From assembly GCF_014905175.1 (NCBI RefSeq), contig NC_057790.1, positions 26,066,469 to 26,130,468 of the forward strand: a stretch of DNA of 64,000 bases, in the 5' to 3' direction. Source of the DNA: Aphidius gifuensis (taxonomy: Eukaryota > Arthropoda > Insecta > Hymenoptera > Braconidae). Below, piece after piece: positions 27,826 to 39,495 of this stretch; positions within the stretch are counted from its first letter, which is position 1; each line of letters begins with the position of its first letter. The position numbers and the translations under genes are program-made. Below the pieces are notes generated by a model. The model did not search any database and was not told the DNA's origin. It saw only the letters and a program-made list of their open reading frames with translations.

Positions 27826-28364
27826 TATACATTATTTTTTTCAAATATTTTAAATCCGTAATATTGATATGGTTTTTATCGGCAAAAAGTTTCTAATTTT
27901 GTCTTATTTTTGAGTTAAATTTGTCAAATCGAATTTATTTTTATCCATCAGCGATTATTTTTCAATCATTAGTAAGTTTATTTTTAAATATTTTAATAAA
28001 TACTTACTTGACATTCAAAAAATTCAATAAACAATTAAATATTTTCATCAAATTCAGCAACAAACATTTTTCTATTATAAAAAAATTTATGTAAAATAAT
28101 TTTAATTAGTTGCCAATTCATAATAATTTTTAGAAATGAGTTGAAAATTATTATTAGAATCACAAAAGAATTGAATAACATGTATAAGAATCACCTTAAT
28201 ATTATTTTTAAATAACATCATTAATTTATTGCTTTGGCTAAGTAGTTTTATATGTTTGTTATATAAAAAATATATTTCTGTAATAAAAAATATATTTATA
28301 TAATAAAAAATATATTTTTAAACATAAACAATTAACTATCCATTAAGTTTGAAGAAATACACAG

Positions 28365-28373
28365 TATATATAG
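28365..28373 (+). promoter_or_regulatory. TATA box of gene A (class I promoter)
   Basis: TATATATAG in the context acacagtatatatagaata, about 90 bp before the ATG. The block from here to the ATG is nearly identical in front of genes B and D, which argues for function. Confidence 0.6.
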
Positions 28374-28457
28374 AATAAATTTTTCATTTCTTAATTAGTT
28401 TTTCGTTAACGTGGTATTTGAATTGGCCACTTTTGACTTGTATACGAATCAACCAAG

Positions 28458-31400
28458 ATGAAAGAGTCAACTGGGATCACCATAGTCGTTGCAATTGGGA
28501 TTGCTTGCCTTATTGGAGTAAGTAAAAAATTATTTAAATATAATTATTCATTGATAATTGAATTGAGTATAATTTATACGTATACGGATATAATGGATCC
28601 TCAACTATGATTTAAAAATTATTTTAAAGTAAACCAATTATTGGCAAATTTGAATGCATTAATTTTTACAATATATAATTTATAATAATTTCAGGGATCA
28701 TTGACCAAAGACGTGAATGCTTGTAAGTAAAAAATTTAAACTCAAATTAAAATAATATATAAAAAATTAGATAATTAATCTCTCATTTTGTTTTTATATT
28801 TATTTATTTTCACAGATAAATCAGGTGATAATGCTACAACACCAAGAACCGCTCTCCTTTCAATCGAAACAGGTCCAGTATAATCCATGTTTATCGATGA
28901 AAAAAAATATTAATTAAACATATTTATATATATTGTTTAGGCATACGTATAACACTCGATATTAATGCATTTTTATTTATTTATATTATAGATGAATTAA
29001 AAAAACCACAAAATTTTGTATTAACTGTGGAGGCATCTAAAATTTGGACACGACCATTTACTGCAGAAAATGGAACATCAATAGAAACTAAAATAACTGA
29101 TTCTTTAAATTTTGCTTCAAAATTTGTAAAGAAGGAGTACGACTTAGATTTAACTTCTGATTGTTCAAATAAGAGAATTTATGTTTTAAAAACTACGACT
29201 GAACCTGATAGTAACAATTTTTAAAATTGAAATTTTTTTTTACTTAATTCTTAAATTATAATTTATAACAAACTATTTGTCTTATACAGATTGTCCTAAA
29301 CCTGACAATGTACTGGATGTCATTGAATATGATGATAGTAATAAATTCCAAAGAATCCATCGAGTTCACAAAATGTTTAATAATGCAAGATCAATAGCAT
29401 CTGATTGGACAACTGGAAAATTATATTGGCTTGAATATATTGAGAATAGAAAATATGCAATAAAAGTTACAAATAAATTATTCGACGAACCAGAATATGT
29501 TATTCAACCTACAATTGTACACTCTCAATCATTTACAATATTTCATGTAGGAACCATTCAAGTTTATCCAAAAAAAAAGTAAGTTAAAACACAAATGAAC
29601 AAATAAAAAATTATTCAACGAAGAAAAAATTATTATTATTTATTTTATGCTCATAAAATTTATGAAAAATAATAATAATAATAATAATATGATAAATAAA
29701 TAATTTATTTGTAAAAGTTTCTATTTATATAATTATTTTTTTTTTCCAGCGAAATATTTTTTAAACTTTTTGATGATATTTGGTACACTTCTAATGCAAT
29801 CAATAGTACGGCATATTTACTATTGCCTTCAAGGGAGAAAGAGTTGATATCTCAAATTGCCATTGATTATGCACTTGATAAATTATACTGGAGAAATCTA
29901 ACTAGCCTAAGTAAGTACCAGTTGTTCATAAATACATGTCAACCAATATTAAAATAAAAAAAAATTGAAATTATATAATTTTTATTATAATTATAACTTT
30001 TCAGATTCGGTCAGTATTAGTGATTCAACTCGACCATTATATCCAAAATCAATTGAGAGTCGAAACATTGATTCCTATGACTCTGGTTTTACAGTATTTA
30101 ATAATGTATATCATTGGTTAATGGGCTCAAACTACCAGTAAGATGTTATTCATTTTTTTTAAATAAAAATCATATTTTTCATGTTTATTTAATACTGAAA
30201 AATAACTTTGTTTATTTCAGTTTTGAGATTTATATGAAAAACGGTCATAAAAAAGAACTATTAGCGACCAATTTAAACGAAAATTACAGAAGTATTTTGA
30301 GGATTTTATGTGAGTAAACTTTTTTCATGACAAAAAAAAAATATTTATATATTCCTCATATATATTGTTAAAAAAAACCAACTTTATATACATCGTTTTA
30401 GAATGAATAACAATTGATATAAATAAATTTCTATTTATATTGTAGGTCACTCAGAACCGTCAAAAACTTTATTATTATCTTTTGATTCGTTTACAATTTG
30501 GACACGACCATACTTTGCAGAAAATACACCATTTACAAAATATGAAATAACTGATTCTCCAAATTTCATAAGTTACGAAGTCGAAGTAGGATTAACTTCT
30601 GATTGTTCAAATAAAAGAATATATGTTTTAAAAATTCTTACTCCACATGAAGGTAAGAATTTTTAAAATTAAAATAAAAATATTTTTAATTAATTCCAAC
30701 TATATTTCAACAAACCATTTGTCATATATATAGATTATCCGAATGCTGACCGAGTACTAGATGTAATTCAGTATGATGACAATAATAAATTTCAAAGAAT
30801 TCAACGAGATTACAATATGTTCAAGGAAGCTGTATCAATAGGATCTGATTGGACTACTGGTAATTTATATTGGATTGAAAAGATTCAAGATGATACATAT
30901 GCAATTAAAGTTACAAATAAATTACTTGATGAGCCCAAATATGTTATTCAACCTACTCATGAATTGGTCATGGGTAGCATCACAGTTTATCCTAAAAAAA
31001 AGTAAGTAACAACTTCAGAAAAAATAAATAAACAGTCATTTAACAAATAAAAAAGTTGTAATTATTTTTAAAGCTTGAAAATTAACAAATAATTTATTAA
31101 TAAAACTTTCATTTATTTTTTTCCAGCGAATTATTTTTTTCATCTGATCAGGGTATTTGGTACACTTCTAATTCACCTAGTAGTACTGCACATTTACTAT
31201 TTTCTTCATCAACGAAAGAGAACAGGCCATTGAATATTGTCATTGACCATGCACTTGATAAATTGTGCTGGAAAACTTTTGCAAGTTTACGTGAGTACAT
31301 GTTATTCATAAATACATGGCACATAATCAATCCTGCGAAATAATAAAAACTTTTAAATTATAATTATAATTTTTCAGAATGTGCTGATGTCAGTGATCCT

Positions 31401-33155
31401 GCTCGACCATTATATATAGAATCCATTGATAGACAACCACTTCGTAATAATCATTTGGGTTTCACAGTATTCAATAACATATATTATTGGCTTAAAATGG
31501 AGAAGGAGGGGTAAATTACTATTCATTTTTTTCTTGATAAAACTCATCATCATCCTGTATATATTTAATATTAAAAAAAAAAATTTGTTTGTATTTTAGG
31601 AGAGTTGTTTATAGAAAAAATAATGATAAAAGTGAACTGGTAAAATCCAATGTAGGAGTAAATTCCATGAATGTATTCTTCTTCTCTCCAAATTGCCCAT
31701 GTACGTAATTTTTTTTCACAACAAAAAAAAATACTTATACTAATTAGTAGTTTATTTTTTTTTTAATTATAAATTTTAAAAGAATTACATGATTAATCGA
31801 TCTTTTTGTTTTTATATTTATTTATTTTTCACAGATAAAACAAATAAAACAGAATCAGCAAAAAAAGGTACTCTCTAATTTATAATAACAAAAGTACTCG
31901 AAAAAAAATAATAAATAAATAAAAATTGTTTTGAAAATAAAACAATTTAGGACAATATTAATGTTCAATATTAATAAATTTTTATTTATATTTTAGATCA
32001 ATGGAAAAATGCAACAAATTTTTTTGTATGTAAAGCTCCAAATAAAATTTTTACACGGCCATATATTACAAAACAAAATGTACCACCAACACTTCTTAAT
32101 ATATCTGATTCTTCCGATTTTTCTTCGAAATTTCCAATAGATATGTTTAACCATGTAAGATTAGTTTCTGGTTGTTTTAATAAAACAATTTATATTTTAA
32201 AAACAATGATGGATGGTAAAGGTAAGAACTTTTAAAATTGAATTAGAATATTTTATTTAAACTACAATTTTTAAAATCAAATATATTTCTTCAGGTTACC
32301 TCCAAGTTCTAGATGTAATTCAACACAATGGAAATGACGAATTTCAAAGAATAAAAAGAGTCTACAATATGTTTAATCAAGCAGAATCGATAGCATTGGA
32401 TTGGACAACAGGAAAATTATACTGGATTGATTGGATGCGTAAAGAAAATAAATCTGTATATTCAATACGTGTTGCGAATGAATTATTTGAAGAACAAAAA
32501 TTAGTAATTGATCCTACGGAAGAAATTACCATGAGTCAAATTCAAGTTTATCCAAAGCGACAGTAAGAAATTATAATTTTTTTAATGCAAAAAATAACAA
32601 CAAATATATGAGTAATTTATTTGTAAAACTTTTTATTTATTTTTCTTACAGGGAAATATTTTTTTCAAATAGAACAGATATTTGGTACTCCTCTACTTTG
32701 CCTAATAGTAGTCCAAAATTACTATTTTCTTCGAAACTCAATGTCTTAGGAATATTCAGTTTGTCCATTGATTATGCACTTGATAAATTGTGGTGGAGTG
32801 ATTATGATAATTTGTGTAAGTACTTTTTATTTGTGACAATACACACTGTCAATATTTAAATAAAAAATTAATTTTTAATTATTTAGATTGTGTTTATATT
32901 GGTGGTTCTACTCGACCATTGAAAGTACAAAACATTCATAGTCAACCAAAGCTTCATCGTTCTCTTCGATTCGCAGTATTTAATAGTACATTTTATTGGC
33001 TTGATGGGGTGAACCAGAAGTAAATTATTATTTATTTTTTTTTATAAATAAAACTCATCATTGCCATGTAAATTTAATATTTGAAAATTGTTTTTTTTTC
33101 TTCCAGGAAAGAATTGTATATGAAAAATGGCAACGATACAAGTAAAATAGTATAG
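28458..33155 (+). CDS. Gene A: secreted three-module YWTD-propeller-like protein (926 aa)
   Basis: Nineteen exons join in frame: 28458-28517, 28695-28722, 28816-28872, 28992-29210, 29290-29578, 29750-29910, 30005-30137, 30221-30309, 30446-30652, 30734-31001, 31127-31290, 31378-31510, 31600-31700, 31835-31867, 31997-32221, 32295-32562, 32652-32815, 32887-33019 and 33107-33155. Exons 1-2 give a hydrophobic leader (IVVAIGIACLIG core); no other membrane segment is seen. Exon 3 is a Thr-rich linker. Modules cover about 49-345, 346-636 and 648-926. Each has a WTRP-type start, DCSNKR, a DWTTGxLYWIE strand, an IDYALDKLxW strand, a FNNxYxW strand and a CxC end. These strands resemble LDL-receptor class B repeats, so each module is probably a diverged six-bladed propeller. 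Module 3 is the most divergent and is cut by TAG inside its last exon. The exon 3 donor is weak (gtccag). Function unknown; extracellular binding is the inference. Confidence 0.8.
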
Positions 33156-33446
33156 CTGAGTCCAATGTTAAAGCTTGAAACAGAATGCTACCCTTCTCTA
33201 AATTGTGCATGCTTCATGTACGTTTTTTCACAAAATTTATTTGAAACAATTATCAAAATATAACTTTTTACTTAATTTTTAATCTTTTTTATTTAAGCAG
33301 GAATAACTGTCAATTGAAAACGAATACGTTTTGGATATAGTACTATTATCATGGAAAAAAATTTGAAATATAAATATTCAACAAGTTAATTAATAATAAA
33401 TAAAGGGTAGTGGTTAAATTATTTTTAAGTTGAAAGCAAAATTCTC

Positions 33447-33484
33447 ACAAGTTAATTGATTGGGAATAATAATAATTGACTTGT
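33447..33484 (+). other. Conserved 3' UTR stem-loop, gene A
   Basis: ACAAGTTAATT pairs with AATTGACTTGT across a short AT loop, with one G-U pair. The same arms occur downstream of genes B, C and D while the loops differ. Confidence 0.5.
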
Positions 33485-33763
33485 ATAAAAATGGTGGTAG
33501 TTAAAATTATTTTGAAGTTAAAAAAAATATTGTTCGCTAAATCTATTTACATATATATCAATAAAAAAATTAAACATTTATATATTGAGTATACATATTA
33601 CTCCAAAATTTTTATTTTTTTTTATTTTTATAATAATTTTATTGTGTATATTGAATTTTAAAAATAGAATTTAAAAATTTTTTTATAGTTTTAATTATAT
33701 TTCTATTTAATTATATAATCATAGTGAAAAAAAAAAAAAAAAAAAAAAACGGAAAAAGCAATG

Positions 33764-33956
33764 TTAGTTTAGGAGATGGAGAAGGGGACACGGCATCAAA
33801 TGTATTTGAGGAAGAGTAGGGGAAGGCTTATCTTGACTAAAAAGTAAAGTTAACTCAACCAATGTTAGTTTTTAGGGTTTTAGCCGCAAGGGGAAAAGCT
33901 TTTCCCTACTCTTCCCTAAAAACATTTGATGCCGTGTCCCCTTCTCTTAAACTGAC
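33764..33956. mobile_element. Foldback/MITE-like inverted repeat
   Basis: The left arm contains GAAGGGGACACGGCATCAAA and AGAGTAGGG; the right arm carries the same words in inverted orientation, ending AAACTGAC. Arms are about 60 bp with few mismatches around a loop of about 60 bp. There is no ORF. It stands out by its GC-balanced composition. Confidence 0.75.
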
Positions 33957-34158
33957 AATAATTGAGCGGATTGAGCGTCCCAAATGAGTTCAGGTGAGTT
34001 TAGGAGGTTCAGAACATTAAGTGAATGTGAATCTGTGGCCAATTTAGGTAAAAAAAAATAGAGCTTAAAAGTTTTAACGTTTTAATCTTATTCATTATAA
34101 TATATATATTGAGATATAAAAACATATTGAACCAAAACTTGGCTATATAGTGATTATA

Positions 34159-34382
34159 ATGGATGACCAATGTCCCATTATGAACGAGTTGGGTAAGGTC
34201 ACAAAAAAACGAAGGTTATCTGAGGTAGACAAAGGAATCTTCTCATCAAAAAAATATATGCCTATAAGGTGTACAGCAGCTGAAGATTTAACATATGAAT
34301 TCAAGAGTTTAGCCGAGGTTAGTCTAAAATATAACTGCAGTCAAAACATGCACGTAGTTTAAATATTGTATTATTGTTCTTA

Positions 34383-34435
<53 letters not shown>

Positions 34436-36030
34436 CTATTTTATTTATTTTTTTAGGAACTTAATCATGATGGTTTTTCTATCGAAAAACTAACACTACT
34501 AAATGATGTTTTTCTGGCTAAAAACATCATTGGTGTGTTAATATGTAAGAGTATAAACAATACGAAAATTAACTGTATTAATGATGATTGCCTAGCTGAA
34601 ATATTCATGTATTTGCCAGCATGTGAAAGACCAAAACTTGCACTGGGTATGATATTAAAAATACAATATCAATTTCATTTGATTTAGCAATTATTTATTA
34701 ATCGGTAATTAATATATCTGTATTTGTTTTATTTTTTAGTATGCAAGAAATGGAAAAATGTCCTTGATGATTCTTGGTATGATGTCAAAAAACTTGAATT
34801 AATTTATTGGCGATATGATGAGTATCCAAATTGTTTGCCTTTCGGATTCAGTTTTTTAAAATCTCTGCTTCGTAAATGTGGTCGTTATCTAACAAAGTTA
34901 GACTTGACAGCTTATGATAATTGTAACATAGTGCCAGTTGTTAATGAATTGTGTCCAAACCTCGTAACACTTCGCTTGAGATTCACCAACATGGACAAAG
35001 CAATATTAGCCAATTCATTTACACGTCTATCTAAACTAAAATCATTAACAATTATATATCAAGATAAAAAGTTTCCTCCATTCTTACCCACTGTTGCTTT
35101 ATTCAATTCATTGAGAAACGTTGCTGACACATTGACTGATTTAAGTTTCTTATATTGGGTTGATGAATTAAAAGCCAGGCTTGTTTTTGCAGACCCAATC
35201 ATGGATGTAAGTTACAACTTTATATTTGTTACACAAAAAAAAAAAATTAATAAAAAGTATTTTTTTTATTCTTCATATATTTATAATATATATGATTTCT
35301 CTTGCAGGTGGTTCGTGACTTAAAGGCCCTGGAAAGTTTGGAACTTGCTGGTGTTTTTTTTTCTAAAGTTGGAGTCGATTATCTGAAAGATAAGAATATT
35401 TCATATGTTAACAATACTTCGGAACTTATACACTTTCTTCCTAAATCAAAACCGTTTAAGGATATCAACTCATTGCAAATTATAGGATGCCGAATCACAG
35501 ATAATACATTGTATAGTATTGCCAATACCTTCAAGAACTTGAAATTCATAAAAATTTATAGTACCTGGGTAACGGATGATGGTGTATTAGCACTTTCAAA
35601 GATGAATAATTTACTGATTCTTAATTTATATGGCCAATGTAATAACATCACTGATTCTTCAATCAAATTGCTAAAAAACTTGATAAAATTAAATGTACCA
35701 CGCAGCAATAAAATTACTGATGAATCGATCTTAACAGTTCTTGAAAATTCACCAAAGATGGATACGCTGGATGTTGAGGGCACAAATATGACTGTTGAAT
35801 TAGTCAAAAAAGCAGCAGAAATATCAAGAATTCGAAAACTACGTCTCATCTTCTGTGTTGCACCAATGCCGGGTATACTCCAATATGATTCGCCATATTT
35901 TGATTTGCATATATATCAACAACTAAATGGAAGACAAACACCTGTATCTGTCAGTGGAAAACCACCCCCAGGTAGTGACCCCCAACAAGTTCAAGAGGGG
36001 CAAGCAAAAGTCCTCCAAATTATAAAATGA
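34159..36030 (+). CDS. F-box/LRR protein, copy 1 (512 aa)
   Basis: Four exons join in frame: 34159-34317, 34457-34646, 34740-35206 and 35308-36030. After a charged N-terminus (KKRRLSEVDK), residues about 94-138 form an F-box: INDDCLAEIFMYLPACERPK, then LALVCKKWKNVLDDSW and VKKLEL. Leucine-rich repeats follow to about residue 460 (LTKLDLTAYDNC, LKSLTIIYQDKK, LESLELAG, LLILNLYGQCNNITDSS, NKITDESILTVLENSPKMD). The C-terminus is Pro/Gln/Gly-rich. Known: F-box/LRR proteins are substrate receptors of SCF (Skp1-Cullin1) ubiquitin ligases, the F-box binding Skp1 and the LRR choosing the target. The target cannot be told here. The ATG at 34159 was chosen as the first in frame. It interrupts the propeller-gene array and has a relative at 60018. 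Confidence 0.85.
34386..34435. repeat. (AAT)n microsatellite
   Basis: About 16 AAT units in the first intron of the F-box/LRR gene. Confidence 0.9.
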
Positions 36031-37738
36031 AAGACCATTAATCAAATATAATAATCATAGATTAATAAAAAAAAAAATCAATCGCATAACTCTATGGTTT
36101 TATAAATTGATGACAAGTCTTATCAATTTCAAAAATTTATATGTAATAAATATATTTTGAAAATAATAAAAAAAAAGAAAAAATCGAATAATTGACAAAT
36201 ATAGTTTTTGTATTCATAACAACTGTTTGTAATTAAAATATAGACCTTGAAAATAATGTTGTACTCGATTAAATGTGAATTAAAAATAAAAGTAAATGAA
36301 CAATAATAAAGAAGTTAACCCCTAGTTTTTGACAAGTACTGAATTTATTTCTATCAAAAAAATAAAAATCACAAATTTACCTTCTATATCTATTACCCTA
36401 TTATAGTGATAACAAGGTTTTAAATTATCTTCTATATAGATATTTTGAGCATCAATTATTCTTTAATAAATCATTTCAATTGCATCACCTTAAGGTGATA
36501 CGATTGTAGCCAGGCGGGTTGCAATGTACTTATAATAATATTATCTTTATTTAATGCATCAACAGGTGGAAATATTCTCAATCCAGCCAAAAAATATTTA
36601 TTTAATAATGAACCTCATGCTCAATTTTGAATCTAGTAATCACCAAGTAAACCTTGCCATCTCAATAAATTTCATAGTTATTTAACAACTATTAATAATG
36701 ATCTATAATTATTGAACTAGCAAAACAAACATTAGATAAAAATAAAATCGATATCAAAAACAGTTGTCACAATATAAATTTTGTTTATCAACCCAATAAA
36801 CTGTTGAAGTTAAAATTATTTAAATTTATCAATATAAAATTAATTAATAATCTTTGCTATTAATCATTCTAAATTTATATTTATTTTAGATATTATAGAA
36901 TCAACAAATCAATTGAGAATTATATTTGTAACAATTATTTTTTAATAAGTCTTAATTGAAGAATGACCCTAGTATTATTTGTAAATGGAATCATGAATTT
37001 TTAGATTTGGCTTAATAGTTTTATATGTTTGTTATTTAACAATATAATAAAAAAAGTATACAATAAAAATTTTAATTATAAAATAAAAAATATATTTTAA
37101 AACAAAAAATAATTTTTTAAATAAAGATAGTTTAAAACTTGCAATGAATGTGTACACAAAAATAAAAGATTTGTTTCTGGGTGTTTTAATGTACTGAATT
37201 TATTTTTATCAAAAAAAGAAAAAATACAAATTTACTTTTATATCTATTACCCTATTATAGTGATGACAAGGTCTTAAATTATTTTTTATAATATTTAAAG
37301 CATCAATTATTTTCAATGAATCATTTCAATTGTTCAACCTTGTAGCCAAACATGTGTTAATGTACTCATAGAAGTATTAGCTTTGTTAATGCATCTAAAG
37401 TCTAAAATATCCTCAATCCAGCCAAAAGATATCTATTCAATAATAAACCTAATTGCTAAATTTTTAAGCTGACAACCATCAAGTCAATTTTGCAAGCTCA
37501 ATAAATTTCATAGTAATCAAACAACTATTAATAATGATTCATAATTACTTAACTAACAAAAGACACATTAGATAAAAACACACTTGGTAAAAATAGAGTC
37601 GACATTAAAAACAGTTGCCACAATATAAATGCTGTTCATATCAACGCAATAAATTCTTCAGGTTAATTTAAATTTATTAATATAATATTAATAATCTTTG
37701 CTAATAATCATTGTAATTTTTATTTATTTTAGATATTT
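36031..37738. other. 3' flank of F-box gene with a tandemly duplicated spacer
   Basis: Sequence at about 36335-37130 is repeated at about 37185-37738 and continues after the inserted element at 39054. Shared landmarks include TATCTATTACCCTATTATAG, AATCCAGCCAAAA and AATCAACAAATCAATTG. The first copy contains a perfect 16-bp palindrome ATCACCTTAAGGTGAT (36484-36499) absent from the second. The end of the unit matches the upstream region of the class I propeller genes. Confidence 0.7.
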
Positions 37739-39053
37739 CCTAATATAAAAAGGACAAACATCATCGGTCTTCCGGACATTTGATTGGTCATTGTTTTTTT
37801 CTTACTCACTCTCATACAAATTTCTTTCTGTTTGCCTTTTTCTATTATTTTTTTATTTATTTCGTTAGCAACGAAAAAACAACAAAAAAAAGCGAGTAAA
37901 CAAAATTTTTTTTGATATTTTTTATATGTTTTTTTTTAAAATTGACATATTAAGCTAGCACAACTTTTTTAATAATTATTAGATCTTGATGCAATTGGGC
38001 TTGAAATTTTGTGCGAATTATGTGTTTTTTATGTGTGAAGAAATAAATTTGAAAGAAAATTTTTTTAAATATTTTTTATATTTTTTTTAAAAATTGACAT
38101 ATTAAGCTAGCACAACTTTTTTAATAATCATCGGATCTCGATGCAATTGGGCTTAAAATTTTGTGCGAATTATGTGTTTTTTATGTGTGAAGAAATAAAT
38201 TTGAAAGAAAATTTTTTTTTTTATTTTTTACATTTTTTTAAAAAATTCAAATATTAAGCTAGCACAACTTTCTCAATAATCATCGGATCTCGATGCGATT
38301 GGGCTTGAAATTTTGTGCGAATTATGTGTTTTTTATGTGTGAAAAAATAAATTTGAAAGAAATTTTTTTTTTATTTTTTACATTTTTTTAAAAAATTCAA
38401 ATATTAAGCTAGCACAACTTTCTCAATAATCATCGTATCTCGATGCAATTGGGCTTAAAATTTTGTGCAAATTATGTGTTTTTCATGTGTGAAGAAATAA
38501 ATTTGAAAGAAAATTTTTTTAAATATTTTTTATATTTTTTTTAAAAATTGACATATTAAGCTAGCACAACTTTTTTAATAATCATCGGATCTTGATGCAA
38601 TTGGGCTTTAAATTTTGTGCGAATTATGTGTTTTTTATGTGTGAAGAAATAAATTTGAAAGAAAATTTTTTTTTATTTTTTACATTTTTTTAAAAAATTC
38701 AAATATTAAGCTAGCACAACTTTCTCAATAATCATCGGATCCCGATGCAATTGGGCTTAAAATTTTTTGCGAATTATGTGTTTTTTATGTGTGAAGAATT
38801 AATTCAAAAACAAAATTTTTTTAAATATTTTTTATATTTTTTTTAAAAATTGACATACTAAGGTAGCACAACTTTTTCAGTAAACATTCAATCTTGATGT
38901 TATTAGACTAAAAATTACGTGTGAATTATGTGTGATTTATGTGTAAATAAATAAATTAAAAAAAATTTTTGGTCAATTTATTCATTCTTTTTTTTTTATG
39001 CTCTTATAGAAGGTATAGATACAGGCGCGCTTAGCGCGCCAATGTCCTCGTTA
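37739..39053. mobile_element. Non-autonomous Helitron/Helentron-like element
   Basis: About 1.3 kb present in the second spacer copy and absent at the matching point of the first (36897), which gives an empty site. It starts TCCTAATATAAAAAGG, has subterminal inverted words GGACATT (37774) and AATGTCC (39041), a tandem array in the middle and a GC-rich hairpin GGCGCGCTTAGCGCGCC (39024-39040) about 12 bp from its right end. No target-site duplication and no coding sequence were seen. This plan (5' TC, central tandem repeats of about 150 bp, 3' hairpin) is that of Helentron-associated non-autonomous elements. The exact ends are uncertain by a few bases. Confidence 0.65.
37941..38995. repeat. Seven tandem repeats of 150-152 bp
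   Basis: Units begin at about 37941, 38093, 38245, 38395, 38547, 38697 and 38849. The core is AAGCTAGCACAACTTT, then TCGATGCAATTGGGCTT, AATTATGTG and ATGTGTGAAGAAATAAAT. Two sub-types alternate, starting ATTGACATA or ATTCAAATA. The last unit is the most diverged. Confidence 0.9.
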
Positions 39054-39495
39054 TATAAAATCAACAAATCAATTGCGAGAATTATTCTTGTAACAATTAT
39101 TTTTGTAATAATTCTTAATTGAATAACATGTTGTAGAAGAATGACCTCAATATTATTTTTAAATAAAATCATTAATTTTTAGCTTCGGCTAAATAGTTTT
39201 ATATGTTTGTTATATAAAAAATTTATTTATATATTAAAAATTTTATTTATAAAATGATAAATATACCTTAAAACAAAGTAATTAATTATCCATTAAATTA
39301 AAAAAAAATATATTTATATAATAAAAATTTTATTTATAAAAATAAAAAATATATTTTTAAACAAAGATAATTAACTATCCATTAAAATTGAAGGACACAC
39401 AGTATATATAGAATAAATTTTTCATTTCTTAATTAGTTTTTCGTCAACGTGGTATTTAAATTGGCCACTTTTGACTTGTATGCGGATCAACCAAG
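39054..39495 (+). promoter_or_regulatory. Upstream region and class I promoter of gene B
   Basis: Continuation of the duplicated spacer, then the class I block with TATATATAG at 39403-39411 and the conserved leader up to the ATG at 39496. It matches genes A and D closely over about 130 bp. Confidence 0.6.

Larger units (their letters stand above)
26621..28350. other. Intergenic region between RBM25 and the propeller-gene array
   Basis: AT-rich, with two inverted-repeat elements listed separately. From about 27840 it becomes spacer shared with the downstream flanks of genes B, C and D (near 42710, 48820 and 54230). No coding sequence is supported. Confidence 0.6.
33156..34158. other. 3' flank of gene A and spacer
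   Basis: Begins with the remnant of the module-3 end exon (to about 33230), then 3' UTR sequence shared with genes B, C and D, an A-run of about 25 at 33727-33750 and a foldback element. From about 34080 it is the 5' flank of the F-box gene. Confidence 0.6.

Noticed and set aside
37941..38995. Tandem repeats considered as a CRISPR array or centromeric satellite
   Set aside because: Units are contiguous and about 151 bp long without spacers, the DNA is eukaryotic, and the array sits inside a bounded inserted element with an empty-site copy nearby.
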